Below are positions 44,974 to 53,835 of a stretch of 64,000 nucleotides of DNA, in pieces. Source of the DNA: Arthrobacter psychrochitiniphilus (GTDB taxonomy: Bacteria > Actinomycetota > Actinomycetes > Actinomycetales > Micrococcaceae); the NCBI RefSeq assembly GCF_003185915.1, contig NZ_QHLZ01000012.1, positions 47,995-111,994 of the forward strand, written 5' to 3'. Within the stretch, counting starts at the first letter, position 1, and each line of letters opens with the position of its first letter. A program made the position numbers and the translations under genes. The notes below the pieces were generated by a model. That model made no database searches, had not been told where the DNA came from, and was given only the letters and a program-made list of their open reading frames with translations.

Positions 44974-44985
44974 CTCTATAGAGTG
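44972..44985. promoter_or_regulatory. Perfect 14-base palindrome over the GH101 -10 region
   Basis: CACTCTATAGAGTG is exactly self-complementary, overlaps the operator by two bases and contains the -10 box. It may be chance or a further regulator site. Confidence 0.45.
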
Positions 44986-45002
44986 ACCGGCATTACATTC
45001 AA
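44975..45002 (-). promoter_or_regulatory. Promoter of the GH101 gene
   Basis: On the minus strand TTGAAT (45002-44997) and TATAGA (44980-44975) are 16 bases apart. This is a good match to vegetative promoters and places the start of transcription inside the operator. Confidence 0.65.
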
Positions 45003-45078
45003 CGCCTCGGCCCAATGTTACGGAGACTCAACACTCCACTCTGCTCTGGTCAGCCAAGGGCTATCCCCAGAAGCAGAG

Positions 45079-45125
45079 AAGGAACCGTTGCCATACTGCT
45101 TGTGGCAGGAGGGCAACGGTTCCTT
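45079..45125 (-). terminator. Terminator of the beta-helix gene
   Basis: A perfect 14-base stem (AAGGAACCGTTGCC with GGCAACGGTTCCTT) closes a 19-base loop. On the minus strand it is followed by a weak TTCTCT run. It starts 70 bases past the stop. Confidence 0.75.
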
Positions 45126-45194
45126 GACTGGCGTTGACTACATTCAACACTGCAACGCGATCAGGCAGTGGCGCTTTGACAGTGGCGCTTTACC

Positions 45195-48100
45195 TTAGTG
45201 CGCTTGCTTGTGGCGGCGGCTCATGACGGTGACGCCACCCACCAGGAGCAGCAATACACCGGCGGACAACATCACGGTTGCCGAGGAGGCACCAGTGTTG
45301 GCCAGTGAATCATCACCAGTGCCCGCTCCTGCGGGAGCTGTGGGTGCCGGCACGGTAGCTGGCACCGTCGGCCCCGTGGTGGGATCCGTGGTCGGATCCG
45401 TGGTCGGATCCATCGTCGGCCCCGTGGTGGGACCCGTGGTGGGACCCGTGGTCGGCCCCGTGGTCGGATCCGTGGTCGGATCCGTGGTGGGACCCGTGGT
45501 CGGATCCGTGGTGGGATCCGTGGTCGAATCCGTCGTCGGAGCGGCTTGAACCGTCAGCTCGGCAGATTCACTGATGGCAGTTCCCAAGCCGTTGCTAAAG
45601 ACGGCACGGAATGCAGAACCATCGTGGCTCATCTCTACCGAATCCATGGTGAGCGTTGCCTTCGTGGCACCGGCAATCGCTGTCCAAACTTCTCCGTCAG
45701 AGGAGATTTCCCACTGGATAGTTGCGGCCGGGTTTGCGGTGGCCACAGCCGTGAACTCTGCGGTTTTGCCAGCCGTGGCACTCACATCTTCTGGTTGTAC
45801 CGTGACAACGGGTGCCCCCAGCACAGCAGCAACGTTCAAGGTTGCCGGCGTTGAGAACACCTGACCGGCTGGTCCGTTGATCATCGCACGGTACTGGGTA
45901 CCATCCATCTCCGCGGACACAGCCGGAACGGTCAGTGCAGTGCCCTGGGTGGCGGCAATATCAGTCCACGCTCCGCCAGCATTAGACTGCCACAACACCG
46001 AGGTGCTGGGAGCGCCAACAAAACTGCTGAAGAAGTATGCGCTGTTCCCCTGCGTGACAGTGGTGTCATCAGGGTTCAACGAGGCTACGGGGGCCTGAAC
46101 GGCCGTGGTCATGGTGAAATCATCACAGAAACCTGCGCCGGAGCCACCTGGCTTGTAGCAGTAAACGGTCACTGCCTTGGTGTTACCGGAGTTGAAAGCA
46201 ATGGTTGTGTATTTCATCTCCGGCGTTGTAACAGAGGCGAACTTCTGGTACTGATCGGGGTTGTTGGCATCCTGATTTCCAGTAAAGTTCTTCAGGCCCA
46301 AGCGCACCTCCGAGCCGTCAGCCGAGGCGACCCACCCGCTGAACAGGTAGTCGGTGTTGGGCTGCAGAACCACTGGGAACTGCTCGGAAGAGCCTGCGCC
46401 CGTGATCTTCAAAGCAAAGTTGCCGGAAACTGCCTTGGCCTCATCACGGGAAGTGTTCCATGCACCCCAAGGGGTGTTGGACAGCGCCTCAAACGAACCA
46501 TCCACAATCCTGTTATCAACTGCAACCATGCTCACATCAGAGCAGCCCGCCGTGCCATCACAGTTGATGGCAACGGTTGTCGCGTCCAAAGCGGTGGAGA
46601 AAATGACATCACCGTTGCTGCCAGCCGGGGTTTTGAAGCCCTTGGGGTTGGTAACTGAAAGCGTTGCACCGGCAGCAAGTGTGCCGGAGACCTTGTAAGT
46701 GGTGTTCGTGCGAACAGGCACCTTGGTCAGTGCTGCACCGGTTGCAATGGTCTCGCCATCAACGTCACAGCTACGCTCATCGACTGCCGTGAACTGGAAC
46801 GCACCAATGTCAGGGGCGCAGCTGGACGGCACGGAGTTACCAAAGAAATCCACTGTTCCAACAGGAGCAATGGGCAGGCCCTTGGCAGCAATCCTAGAGT
46901 CCTGGATCTTGAACCGTTCCAGGCCAGTACCCGCAGCAAGTGCCAGCTTGTCTGCGATGGTGACGGCTGCTGGGTCAGCGGGCCAGGCACCGCCGGGGCC
47001 GGAGAAGGCATTGTTGCGCCACTGGATGGTCTTCGCGTTGGGCGCTGCGCTGGATTGGTCACGTACCGTAGCCGACGCCACAAACAGGTTGTTGGCCATC
47101 AGCATTGAGATGGGGGTGCCACCAATATTGTTCAGCAGGTGATTCGGCGTGTTAGGCAAAATGATGGTGTTGTTGTAAAACTGGTTCTCAGTTCCGCCGG
47201 CAACAAAGTTGACGCGGTCATGATCGTTTTCCGAGACGTTATAGCGGAAAGTAGCCTGGGTGGACAGTCCGCCGCAGCCACAGAAGAGCATCATGCCGCC
47301 CTCATTGTCATGGCTGTAGTTGTACTGGAACAGCGTGTCATTGGTGCCGTAGTCAACATCGAAGGCATTGCCGTCATTGTTTCCGGGGAGCTTCTTGGTC
47401 TCAAAAACCTCGTTGTACTGGAACGTGGTGCCATCGGCATTCCACGCCCACACGCCGGCGTTGGAGCCGTTGGGGATGTTTGCCGTGTCTGAGACGGTGT
47501 TGTACTCCACGAGGGCGTTCTTGTTCATCTGGACGACAATGCCGTCGCCACCAACGTTCTTCACGGTGTTGCCGCGAATGACCAACCCTGTTGAGGGAGT
47601 CCACGGCAGGTTCGGCCGATCCGCTACGGGGCAGCCGTCCCAGCCAACCTCGGCACGGCACTTCCACCGAGTGGACATGTTAATGCCGCTGCGGTTGACG
47701 TTTTCAACGGTGTTGTTGGCGATCACTACATCGTTGAACCAGGTAGGGACGCGCTCGGCAACGGTGTCCGAGGCATAAACCTCGAACTGGATTCCACCGG
47801 AGCCCTTGAGGTCCTTCTTGCCTTCGCCGTAGACGTCATGGATGTTCAGGTTTTCGATCCGGTAGTAGTTGGCTTGGCCAATGTCCTGAACCTTGACCAC
47901 CAGCCCACGGCGCTCATTTTTATAGCGCGCCGAGCTATCAGCATCGATGTTGGTAATTTCTAGGTTGCGAATTTCCCAGTACTGCTGGTTGGAAAGCTGA
48001 ACCGTGGCGTCAATGCCGGCACCGTTAATGATGGGTTTGGCCGTCCCTGTGCCATAGGCGTCAAGGACAATAGGGGCTCCAGGTTCGCCGGATCCCTGCG

Positions 48101-48425
48101 GACGCAGGGTGCCTTGGCACGAGCTTCCACGCTTGAGCAGGATCTGGTCCCCGGCAGAAAAGACGGTGGCATTGACGCTTGTCAACGCGTTCCACGGGCT
48201 GGAAATGGTTCCGTCGCCGTTATTGGCGGCGCCGCAGTCAAGAAAGTGCAGATTTCCAATGGCGGTGGCGGCCATTGCGGCGGCCGGCGCTGCAACAGCA
48301 CCGACTCCGCTCATGGCGGGGCTGTCCGTGGGGGTGGGGGCGGCGGCAACGGGGCCAGCAACTGCCAGCCCGCCCGCTACCAGCACAGCGCTGAACATAG
48401 CCAGCAATGCAGGTCTTTTCATCAA
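45195..48425 (-). CDS. Cell-wall-anchored right-handed beta-helix protein, candidate glycosidase or lyase
   Basis: A 1,076-residue secreted protein (the second codon is also Met). A signal peptide (~1-29) is followed by a right-handed parallel beta-helix (~60-540) with rung-like repeats: LNIHDVYGEGK, VVIANNTVENVNRSGINM, LVIRGNTVKNVGGDGIVV, ALVEYNTVSDT. A CBM4/9-like beta-sandwich follows (~640-770), then two Ig-like domains, a (TTDP/TTGP)n linker and an LANTG sorting signal (residue 1041) with hydrophobic span and basic tail. Beta-helix folds host lyases and glycosidases such as GH110, GH120 and GH28. I cannot assign a family, but its setting suggests action on the same O-glycans as GH101. 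Confidence 0.85.
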   Translation of the reverse strand: MMKRPALLAMFSAVLVAGGLAVAGPVAAAPTPTDSPAMSGVGAVAAPAAAMAATAIGNLHFLDCGAANNGDGTISSPWNALTSVNATVFSAGDQILLKRGSSCQGTLRPQGSGEPGAPIVLDAYGTGTAKPIINGAGIDATVQLSNQQYWEIRNLEITNIDADSSARYKNERRGLVVKVQDIGQANYYRIENLNIHDVYGEGKKDLKGSGGIQFEVYASDTVAERVPTWFNDVVIANNTVENVNRSGINMSTRWKCRAEVGWDGCPVADRPNLPWTPSTGLVIRGNTVKNVGGDGIVVQMNKNALVEYNTVSDTANIPNGSNAGVWAWNADGTTFQYNEVFETKKLPGNNDGNAFDVDYGTNDTLFQYNYSHDNEGGMMLFCGCGGLSTQATFRYNVSENDHDRVNFVAGGTENQFYNNTIILPNTPNHLLNNIGGTPISMLMANNLFVASATVRDQSSAAPNAKTIQWRNNAFSGPGGAWPADPAAVTIADKLALAAGTGLERFKIQDSRIAAKGLPIAPVGTVDFFGNSVPSSCAPDIGAFQFTAVDERSCDVDGETIATGAALTKVPVRTNTTYKVSGTLAAGATLSVTNPKGFKTPAGSNGDVIFSTALDATTVAINCDGTAGCSDVSMVAVDNRIVDGSFEALSNTPWGAWNTSRDEAKAVSGNFALKITGAGSSEQFPVVLQPNTDYLFSGWVASADGSEVRLGLKNFTGNQDANNPDQYQKFASVTTPEMKYTTIAFNSGNTKAVTVYCYKPGGSGAGFCDDFTMTTAVQAPVASLNPDDTTVTQGNSAYFFSSFVGAPSTSVLWQSNAGGAWTDIAATQGTALTVPAVSAEMDGTQYRAMINGPAGQVFSTPATLNVAAVLGAPVVTVQPEDVSATAGKTAEFTAVATANPAATIQWEISSDGEVWTAIAGATKATLTMDSVEMSHDGSAFRAVFSNGLGTAISESAELTVQAAPTTDSTTDPTTDPTTGPTTDPTTDPTTGPTTGPTTGPTTGPTMDPTTDPTTDPTTGPTVPATVPAPTAPAGAGTGDDSLANTGASSATVMLSAGVLLLLVGGVTVMSRRHKQAH
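45370..45540 (-). repeat. Pro/Thr-coding tandem repeats in the beta-helix protein linker
   Basis: Twelve-base units reading GGATCCGTGGTC or GGCCCCGTGGTC repeat about fourteen times and encode DPTT or GPTT. They form the wall-spanning linker. High DNA identity makes length change by slippage likely. Confidence 0.85.
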
Positions 48426-48472
48426 TTTTCCCTATCGAGGTTGGGCTCTCGCACGCCAGCGCATCACAGAGA

Positions 48473-48486
48473 TGTGAACGTGCACA
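48473..48486. promoter_or_regulatory. Second-type LacI operator before the beta-helix gene
   Basis: TGTGAACGTGCACA is identical in 13 of 14 positions to TGTGAGCGTGCACA before GH42. Both flank the second LacI gene, which is their probable regulator. It lies 48 bases before the beta-helix start. Confidence 0.7.
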
Positions 48487-48494
48487 CATAATCG

Positions 48495-48510
48495 TGTGAA
48501 AGCTATCACA
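48495..48510. promoter_or_regulatory. CRP/GlxR-like site before the beta-helix gene
   Basis: TGTGAAAGCTATCACA is an exact TGTGA-N6-TCACA palindrome, the consensus of CRP-family global carbon regulators. It would allow catabolite control in addition to the two LacI-type sites. Confidence 0.6.
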
Positions 48511-48530
48511 ATAGGGGCACTTGGGGGGAT

Positions 48531-48544
48531 TGTTACGGATAACA
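48531..48544. promoter_or_regulatory. First-type LacI operator upstream of the beta-helix gene
   Basis: TGTTACGGATAACA matches the GH35/GH20/GH101 motif with one arm-flanking change. It lies about 105 bases before the beta-helix start and, unlike the others, does not abut an obvious -10 box. Confidence 0.65.
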
Positions 48545-48637
48545 GTTCTGCGGGAAAGGATCCGCTCCGTTCATGGCGCGGATCATTGATGCTTTGATCT
48601 GCCACTGCGGCACGTTCAGCCGATATGCCGCAACAGC

Positions 48638-49669
48638 TCAGGCGGAGTCTCGCCACACAATGCTAGTGGGGACAATTTCATGGGCATGTCTAAGGTCCTC
48701 GCCCTTGAGCTGGCGCAACACGAGGGAGGCCATGATTGCACCCATTTCCTCAACGGGCTGCCGCACAGTGGACAATCCAGGAAAGGCGCGTTTGGCCCAG
48801 AGACTGTCATCGAAACCAACCACGCCAACGTCACACGGAACGGACTTTCCAGCTTCCCTCAGAGCATCCATGGCCCCAATCGCGAGGGCATCACAAGCGG
48901 CAAAGACGCCGTCAATGTCAGGATCCCTACGCAGAAGTTCCCGCATGGCCGCAAAACCCGCCTCATGACCCCAATCCGGGGTGGGAATCACAAGGTTCGC
49001 ATCGAAATCCGCACCTAAGGCTGAGGTAAACCCCGCAAGTCGCTCCCTGGCAGCACGCATGGCCTCCGGACCTTCAATCATGGCAATGCGTTTGCGCCCG
49101 GTACCCACCAATCGCGCACAAATGCCCCTGGCTGCTTCGACATTGTCCACGTCCACCCAGGGAATGCTGCTCGCCCCGGCTGGCCTGCCGGCCATTGCGG
49201 CGGGCAGGCCCAACTCCTGAACAATACGCAAGAGCGGATCTTCCGCCCGGACAGAGACCAAGATTGCGCCGTCAACATAGCCTCCGCGGAGATGTCCGGC
49301 TATTCGACTCAGGGTCTGCTCCGTGTCCAAAATCAAGATAACCAGCTGGAAATCCGCCTCGGAGAGAACCCTGTTGGCGGCGGTAAGCATGCCGCCGAGG
49401 TTGGGGTCGTTATAAAACATATTGTGAGATTCATGGACCACGAAGGCAATATTCTTGGTTTGCCGAGTTGCCAGTGACCGCGCCGCCGTATTGGGAACGT
49501 AGCCAACCTCTTCAACAGCATCCTTGATGGCCAGTCGCGCACCCTCAGAGACATAACCGCTGCCGTTGAGGTACCGGGAGATGGTGCCCCGCGACACTCC
49601 CGAGGCGGCAGCGACGTCGAAGATGGTAACCCGCCGGGCGCGCCCGGCGTCAGGCCGCTCATTGCTCAT
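48638..49669 (-). CDS. LacI family transcriptional regulator (second)
   Basis: A 343-residue LacI/GalR regulator with the helix-turn-helix VTIFDVAAASGVSRGTISRY and hinge EVGYVPNTAARSLATRQT. The sensor domain carries GYVDGAILVSVRAED, ARGICARLVGTGRKRIAMIE, DGVFAACDALAIGAMDALRE and VGVVGFDDSLWAKRAFPGLS. It is divergent from GH42 and ends 213 bases before the upstream side of the beta-helix gene. The TGTGARCGTGCACA sites on both sides make it the likely repressor of both neighbours. The inducer is probably a galactoside. Confidence 0.93.
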   Translation of the reverse strand: MSNERPDAGRARRVTIFDVAAASGVSRGTISRYLNGSGYVSEGARLAIKDAVEEVGYVPNTAARSLATRQTKNIAFVVHESHNMFYNDPNLGGMLTAANRVLSEADFQLVILILDTEQTLSRIAGHLRGGYVDGAILVSVRAEDPLLRIVQELGLPAAMAGRPAGASSIPWVDVDNVEAARGICARLVGTGRKRIAMIEGPEAMRAARERLAGFTSALGADFDANLVIPTPDWGHEAGFAAMRELLRRDPDIDGVFAACDALAIGAMDALREAGKSVPCDVGVVGFDDSLWAKRAFPGLSTVRQPVEEMGAIMASLVLRQLKGEDLRHAHEIVPTSIVWRDSA

Positions 49670-49806
49670 GATCGAATTATTTCCTTATGGCTGGATTCCT
49701 TCTTATGCTATGCCACGCTTGCGGATCTCCGTTGGCGCCAGCTTGCGCCTTGGCAAAAAGGGCTCAGCACGGAGGCGGTCAGCACTACACACCGCACCGT
49801 TTCTTT

Positions 49807-49834
49807 TGCGCATTCAAGCAACTCTCCTATAGTG
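49807..49834 (+). promoter_or_regulatory. Promoter of the GH42 gene
   Basis: TTGCGC (49807-49812) and TATAGT (49829-49834) are 16 bases apart. Transcription would begin near 49841, just before the operator at 49848. Confidence 0.6.
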
Positions 49835-49847
49835 ATCTCAACGGTGT

Positions 49848-49861
49848 GTGAGCGTGCACAT
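49848..49861. promoter_or_regulatory. Second-type LacI operator before GH42
   Basis: TGTGAGCGTGCACA sits just after the likely start of transcription and 39 bases before the GH42 ATG. It pairs with the near-identical site at 48473-48486. Confidence 0.7.
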
Positions 49862-49900
49862 AAGCCCATACTCATATCTGACCAGTGGAGGTACCCAGGG

Positions 49901-52039
49901 ATGATTCCCGCAATCGCCTACGGGGGCGACTACAACCCCGAGCAGTGGACCGCTGAAACGGTGGACCGCGATATTGAACTCATGCACGAAGCTGGGGTCA
50001 ATTTAGTATCCGTGGGAATTTTCTCGTGGGCGGTGCTGCAGCCTACGCCGGGAGTATTTGACTTCGGCTGGCTGGATACCGTCATGGACAAACTCCACGA
50101 CGCCGGCATCGCTGTGGACCTGGCCACTGCCACGGCTTCCCCGCCGCCATGGCTGGGACATCTGCACCCGGACACGTTGCCGGTAACGCGCGACGGCGTG
50201 CGGCTCAGCTATGGTTCCCGGCAGCAATTCAATCCCTCAAGCGCCACGTTCCGCAGGGAGTCCCTGATCATGGTGCGTGCCATCGCCGAACGCTATGCCA
50301 AGCATCCGGCCTTGAAGATGTGGCATGTGAACAATGAGTACGGCTGCCACGTGCATGAGAGCTTCGATGAAGAATCAGCCACGGCTTTCAGGGAATGGCT
50401 GCAGGCTCGGTACGGCACGCTGGCGGAACTGAACCGGGTATGGGGCACAACTTTTTGGTCCCAGCGGTATTCGGATTGGGCGCAAGTGAGCGCCCCACGC
50501 GCCATGCCTACCCTGCCCAACCCGACCATGATGACGGACTGGAACCGTTTCTGTTCCGACGCCCTCTTGGCCTGTTACACGGCAGAAAAGGAGGTCTTGA
50601 ATGAGCTCACACCGGATGTGCCACTGACAACGAACTTCATGGGCGCCTTTGCCTGGGTCGACGGCTGGAAGTGGGGTACCGAAATTGACATCATCTCCAA
50701 CGATTCCTACCCCGACCCCTCGGATCCACGAGCCGGACGTGAATTTGCCTTTGAATCCGATCTGATGCGTTCGCTCGGCGGCGGCAAGCCGTTCATTCAG
50801 TTGGAACAAACCACCTCCGCTGTCCAGTGGCGCCCCCGCAACGCCGTCAAGCGTCCCGGCCAGTACAAGCTATGGTCGCTGCAGGCAGTGGCCCGGGGCG
50901 CTGACGGGATCTGCCAGTTCCAGTGGCGTCAGTCCGCCTCGGGGGCAGAAACATTCCATTCCGGGATGGTCCCGCACGCCGGCAAGGCCAGCCGCACGTG
51001 GCATGAGGTGGTTGAGCTGGGCTCCGCACTAAAAGACATTGGTGTAGTTGCCGGGTCCAGAGTCCAAGCTCAGGCAGCCATTGTGTGGGATTGGGAAAGT
51101 GCGTGGGCGCAACGCAACTCCATTGGCCCTGTTGATACAGAGCCGTTGACCATAGCCAAGAGCTGGCATGCCAGCTTGTTTGAAATGGGCATTGCTACCG
51201 ACTTTGTCCACCCGGACCATGACCTGGGCAAGTACCAGCTCATCATTGTCCCGTCCCTCTTTGCCGTCAGTGACGCATTCGCGGCCGCCTTGGCCCGAGC
51301 GGCAGCCAACGGGGCCCAGGTTATTGTCAGCTGCTTGACCGGGGCCCTGAATGCGGAGGGGCATGCCCAATTGGGCGGCTACTTGGGCCCGCTGGCACCC
51401 ATGCTCGGTGTTCGCGTGCTGGACTTCTCCCCCCTTGGCGTGGTTCCCCACACCACAGAGATTGAAGTCAACGGCCCACTGGATGGCCCCGCCCTGGACC
51501 CTATCTATGAGCCCATCAGCTCCCTCATCCGAACGCCCGCAACGGAACGCAGCGTAGCTCTGCTTCCCACTGCGGCTGACGGGATCACCGGAAACGCCAT
51601 TGGCTGGGTTGAGAACCTCGAGGTGATCGAGGGGGCAGGGGCCTGCGTGCTCTCCACCTTTGCAGGTCTGGACACCTCCGGCTGGCCCGCCATTACCAGG
51701 CGCCAGCATGGGACGGGCACAGCCTGGTATGTGGCGAGTAACCCGGATGCCAGGGGACGTTCGGAGGTGATTTCCGCCGTCGTGCGTGAGAGCGCCGGCA
51801 GTGCACATCCCATCCGTCCGGTGCTGGATGCGCCGGTTCCCGGCATTGAAGCGGTGCTGCGCGGGCAGGTGCTGTTCCTGCTCAACCATGCGGACACTCC
51901 AGCCCTGGTGCCGGGAATCAGCGGCACCGTCTTGTACGACGGCGGTCAGCCCAGCCCTGAGGGTCCCCGCCGCGGGACCGTGCTCAGCGGTGCCGATGTC
52001 AGTGTGGGGCCACGCAACGCCGTGGTGCTGCAACTCTGA
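49901..52039 (+). CDS. GH42 beta-galactosidase
   Basis: A 712-residue family 42 beta-galactosidase. The start at 49901 is fixed by TGGAGG nine bases upstream and by the family's typical MIPAIAYGGDYNPEQW opening. The acid/base is Glu146 in HVNNEYGCH and the nucleophile is Glu302 in FIQLEQTTSAVQW. The trimerisation domain (VVPSLFAVSDAFAAALARAA) and a C-terminal beta domain follow. No signal peptide is present, so it acts in the cytoplasm on short beta-galactosides, possibly including disaccharides released outside by GH101. It is divergent from its likely LacI repressor. Confidence 0.96.
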   Translation: MIPAIAYGGDYNPEQWTAETVDRDIELMHEAGVNLVSVGIFSWAVLQPTPGVFDFGWLDTVMDKLHDAGIAVDLATATASPPPWLGHLHPDTLPVTRDGVRLSYGSRQQFNPSSATFRRESLIMVRAIAERYAKHPALKMWHVNNEYGCHVHESFDEESATAFREWLQARYGTLAELNRVWGTTFWSQRYSDWAQVSAPRAMPTLPNPTMMTDWNRFCSDALLACYTAEKEVLNELTPDVPLTTNFMGAFAWVDGWKWGTEIDIISNDSYPDPSDPRAGREFAFESDLMRSLGGGKPFIQLEQTTSAVQWRPRNAVKRPGQYKLWSLQAVARGADGICQFQWRQSASGAETFHSGMVPHAGKASRTWHEVVELGSALKDIGVVAGSRVQAQAAIVWDWESAWAQRNSIGPVDTEPLTIAKSWHASLFEMGIATDFVHPDHDLGKYQLIIVPSLFAVSDAFAAALARAAANGAQVIVSCLTGALNAEGHAQLGGYLGPLAPMLGVRVLDFSPLGVVPHTTEIEVNGPLDGPALDPIYEPISSLIRTPATERSVALLPTAADGITGNAIGWVENLEVIEGAGACVLSTFAGLDTSGWPAITRRQHGTGTAWYVASNPDARGRSEVISAVVRESAGSAHPIRPVLDAPVPGIEAVLRGQVLFLLNHADTPALVPGISGTVLYDGGQPSPEGPRRGTVLSGADVSVGPRNAVVLQL

Positions 52040-52069
52040 CTTTTCGCAGCACACCAGCGCCAACAGTAC

Positions 52070-52119
52070 CAAGAGGGCAGTTCCGGTCAATACGGCCGGA
52101 ACTGCACTCTTGCATTTCT
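52070..52119 (+). terminator. Terminator of the GH42 gene
   Basis: A 17-base stem with one mismatch (CAAGAGGGCAGTTCCGG with its downstream partner) closes a nine-base loop and is followed by a short T-rich stretch. It starts 30 bases after the stop. Confidence 0.82.
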
Positions 52120-52133
52120 ACGCTAATGATCCC

Positions 52134-52704
52134 CTACGGCAGAGCGGCGCAATTGTTGGTTGGGGCTGAACCGGCGATCAGTTTCTGCCCAGGGGCGCAG
52201 CGGCCGGCCACATAGGCGTCCTGGACGGACGGAATTACCAGCGTGTCAGCCTCGCCCTGTGCAATAAGGAGCGGGAACGGGATGTTCATGACAGGGGTGT
52301 TTTCCCGAAATCGATCCCCCATGGGCCCGGTTGTGGGGTCCTTGGCGAAGATGGTCTTGCCCTTGTCGATCGCGATGGCACTGATCAGCGAAACCAAGAC
52401 ACCGGGTTCAGAGAGGCAACGGCTGGAGATTTTACGCACAAATGTCCTGGCCACCGGCGTGATGTAGTCATTGAACCGGACCTCAGGATAGGCGTCGGAG
52501 GAAGCTGGCACCCACGTAGAAGGTCAGGGCGCCCAGCGACGAGAGCGGCTTCGTGGCCAACTCATACCCCAGCCAGACACACAGGACACCGACAAGGAGC
52601 ACCACCCATGCTGGAGCTTTTGCCAACAAGGCGGGCAATGCCCGTGCATGGTCCCCGAAGGTGCGCTTCATGGCCGTATCCTGTTGCGGCGTCTCCAGCG
52701 TCAT
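52134..52704 (-). pseudogene. Secretory-lipase-type alpha/beta hydrolase, internally deleted and frameshifted
   Basis: Reading leftward, 52704-52483 encodes a 73-residue N-terminus with a membrane segment (APAWVVLLVGVLCVWLGYEL) ending in SLGALTFYVGA. In a shifted frame, 52511-52134 encodes a C-terminal part of a secretory lipase: RFNDYITPVARTFVRKISSR, then PFPLLIAQGEADTLVIPSVQ (catalytic Asp region) and a terminal Cys-bearing tail. The central region with the nucleophile Ser is missing. An intact relative would be several hundred residues longer. I infer a large internal deletion, so the locus is dead. Confidence 0.72.
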
Positions 52705-52830
52705 CTATCCCCCTGTAGCAATGCTTGTACTGCCTCTGGGCAGCCATTGGCCACGTCTAGCGGCGAGGATAGCTACTCCCCTGTTACGTTTCTGTTCCGT
52801 TCCTGCCCCAGCGGGCACTGGCATGGCTAG

Positions 52831-53835
<1,005 letters not shown>

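Noticed and set aside
45370..45540. Regular short repeats that could suggest a CRISPR array
   Set aside because: Twelve-base in-frame units coding a Pro/Thr linker with no spacers; no cas genes nearby.
51029..52090. Long minus-strand frame antisense to GH42
   Set aside because: Shadow of the GH42 gene, whose catalytic motifs are clear.
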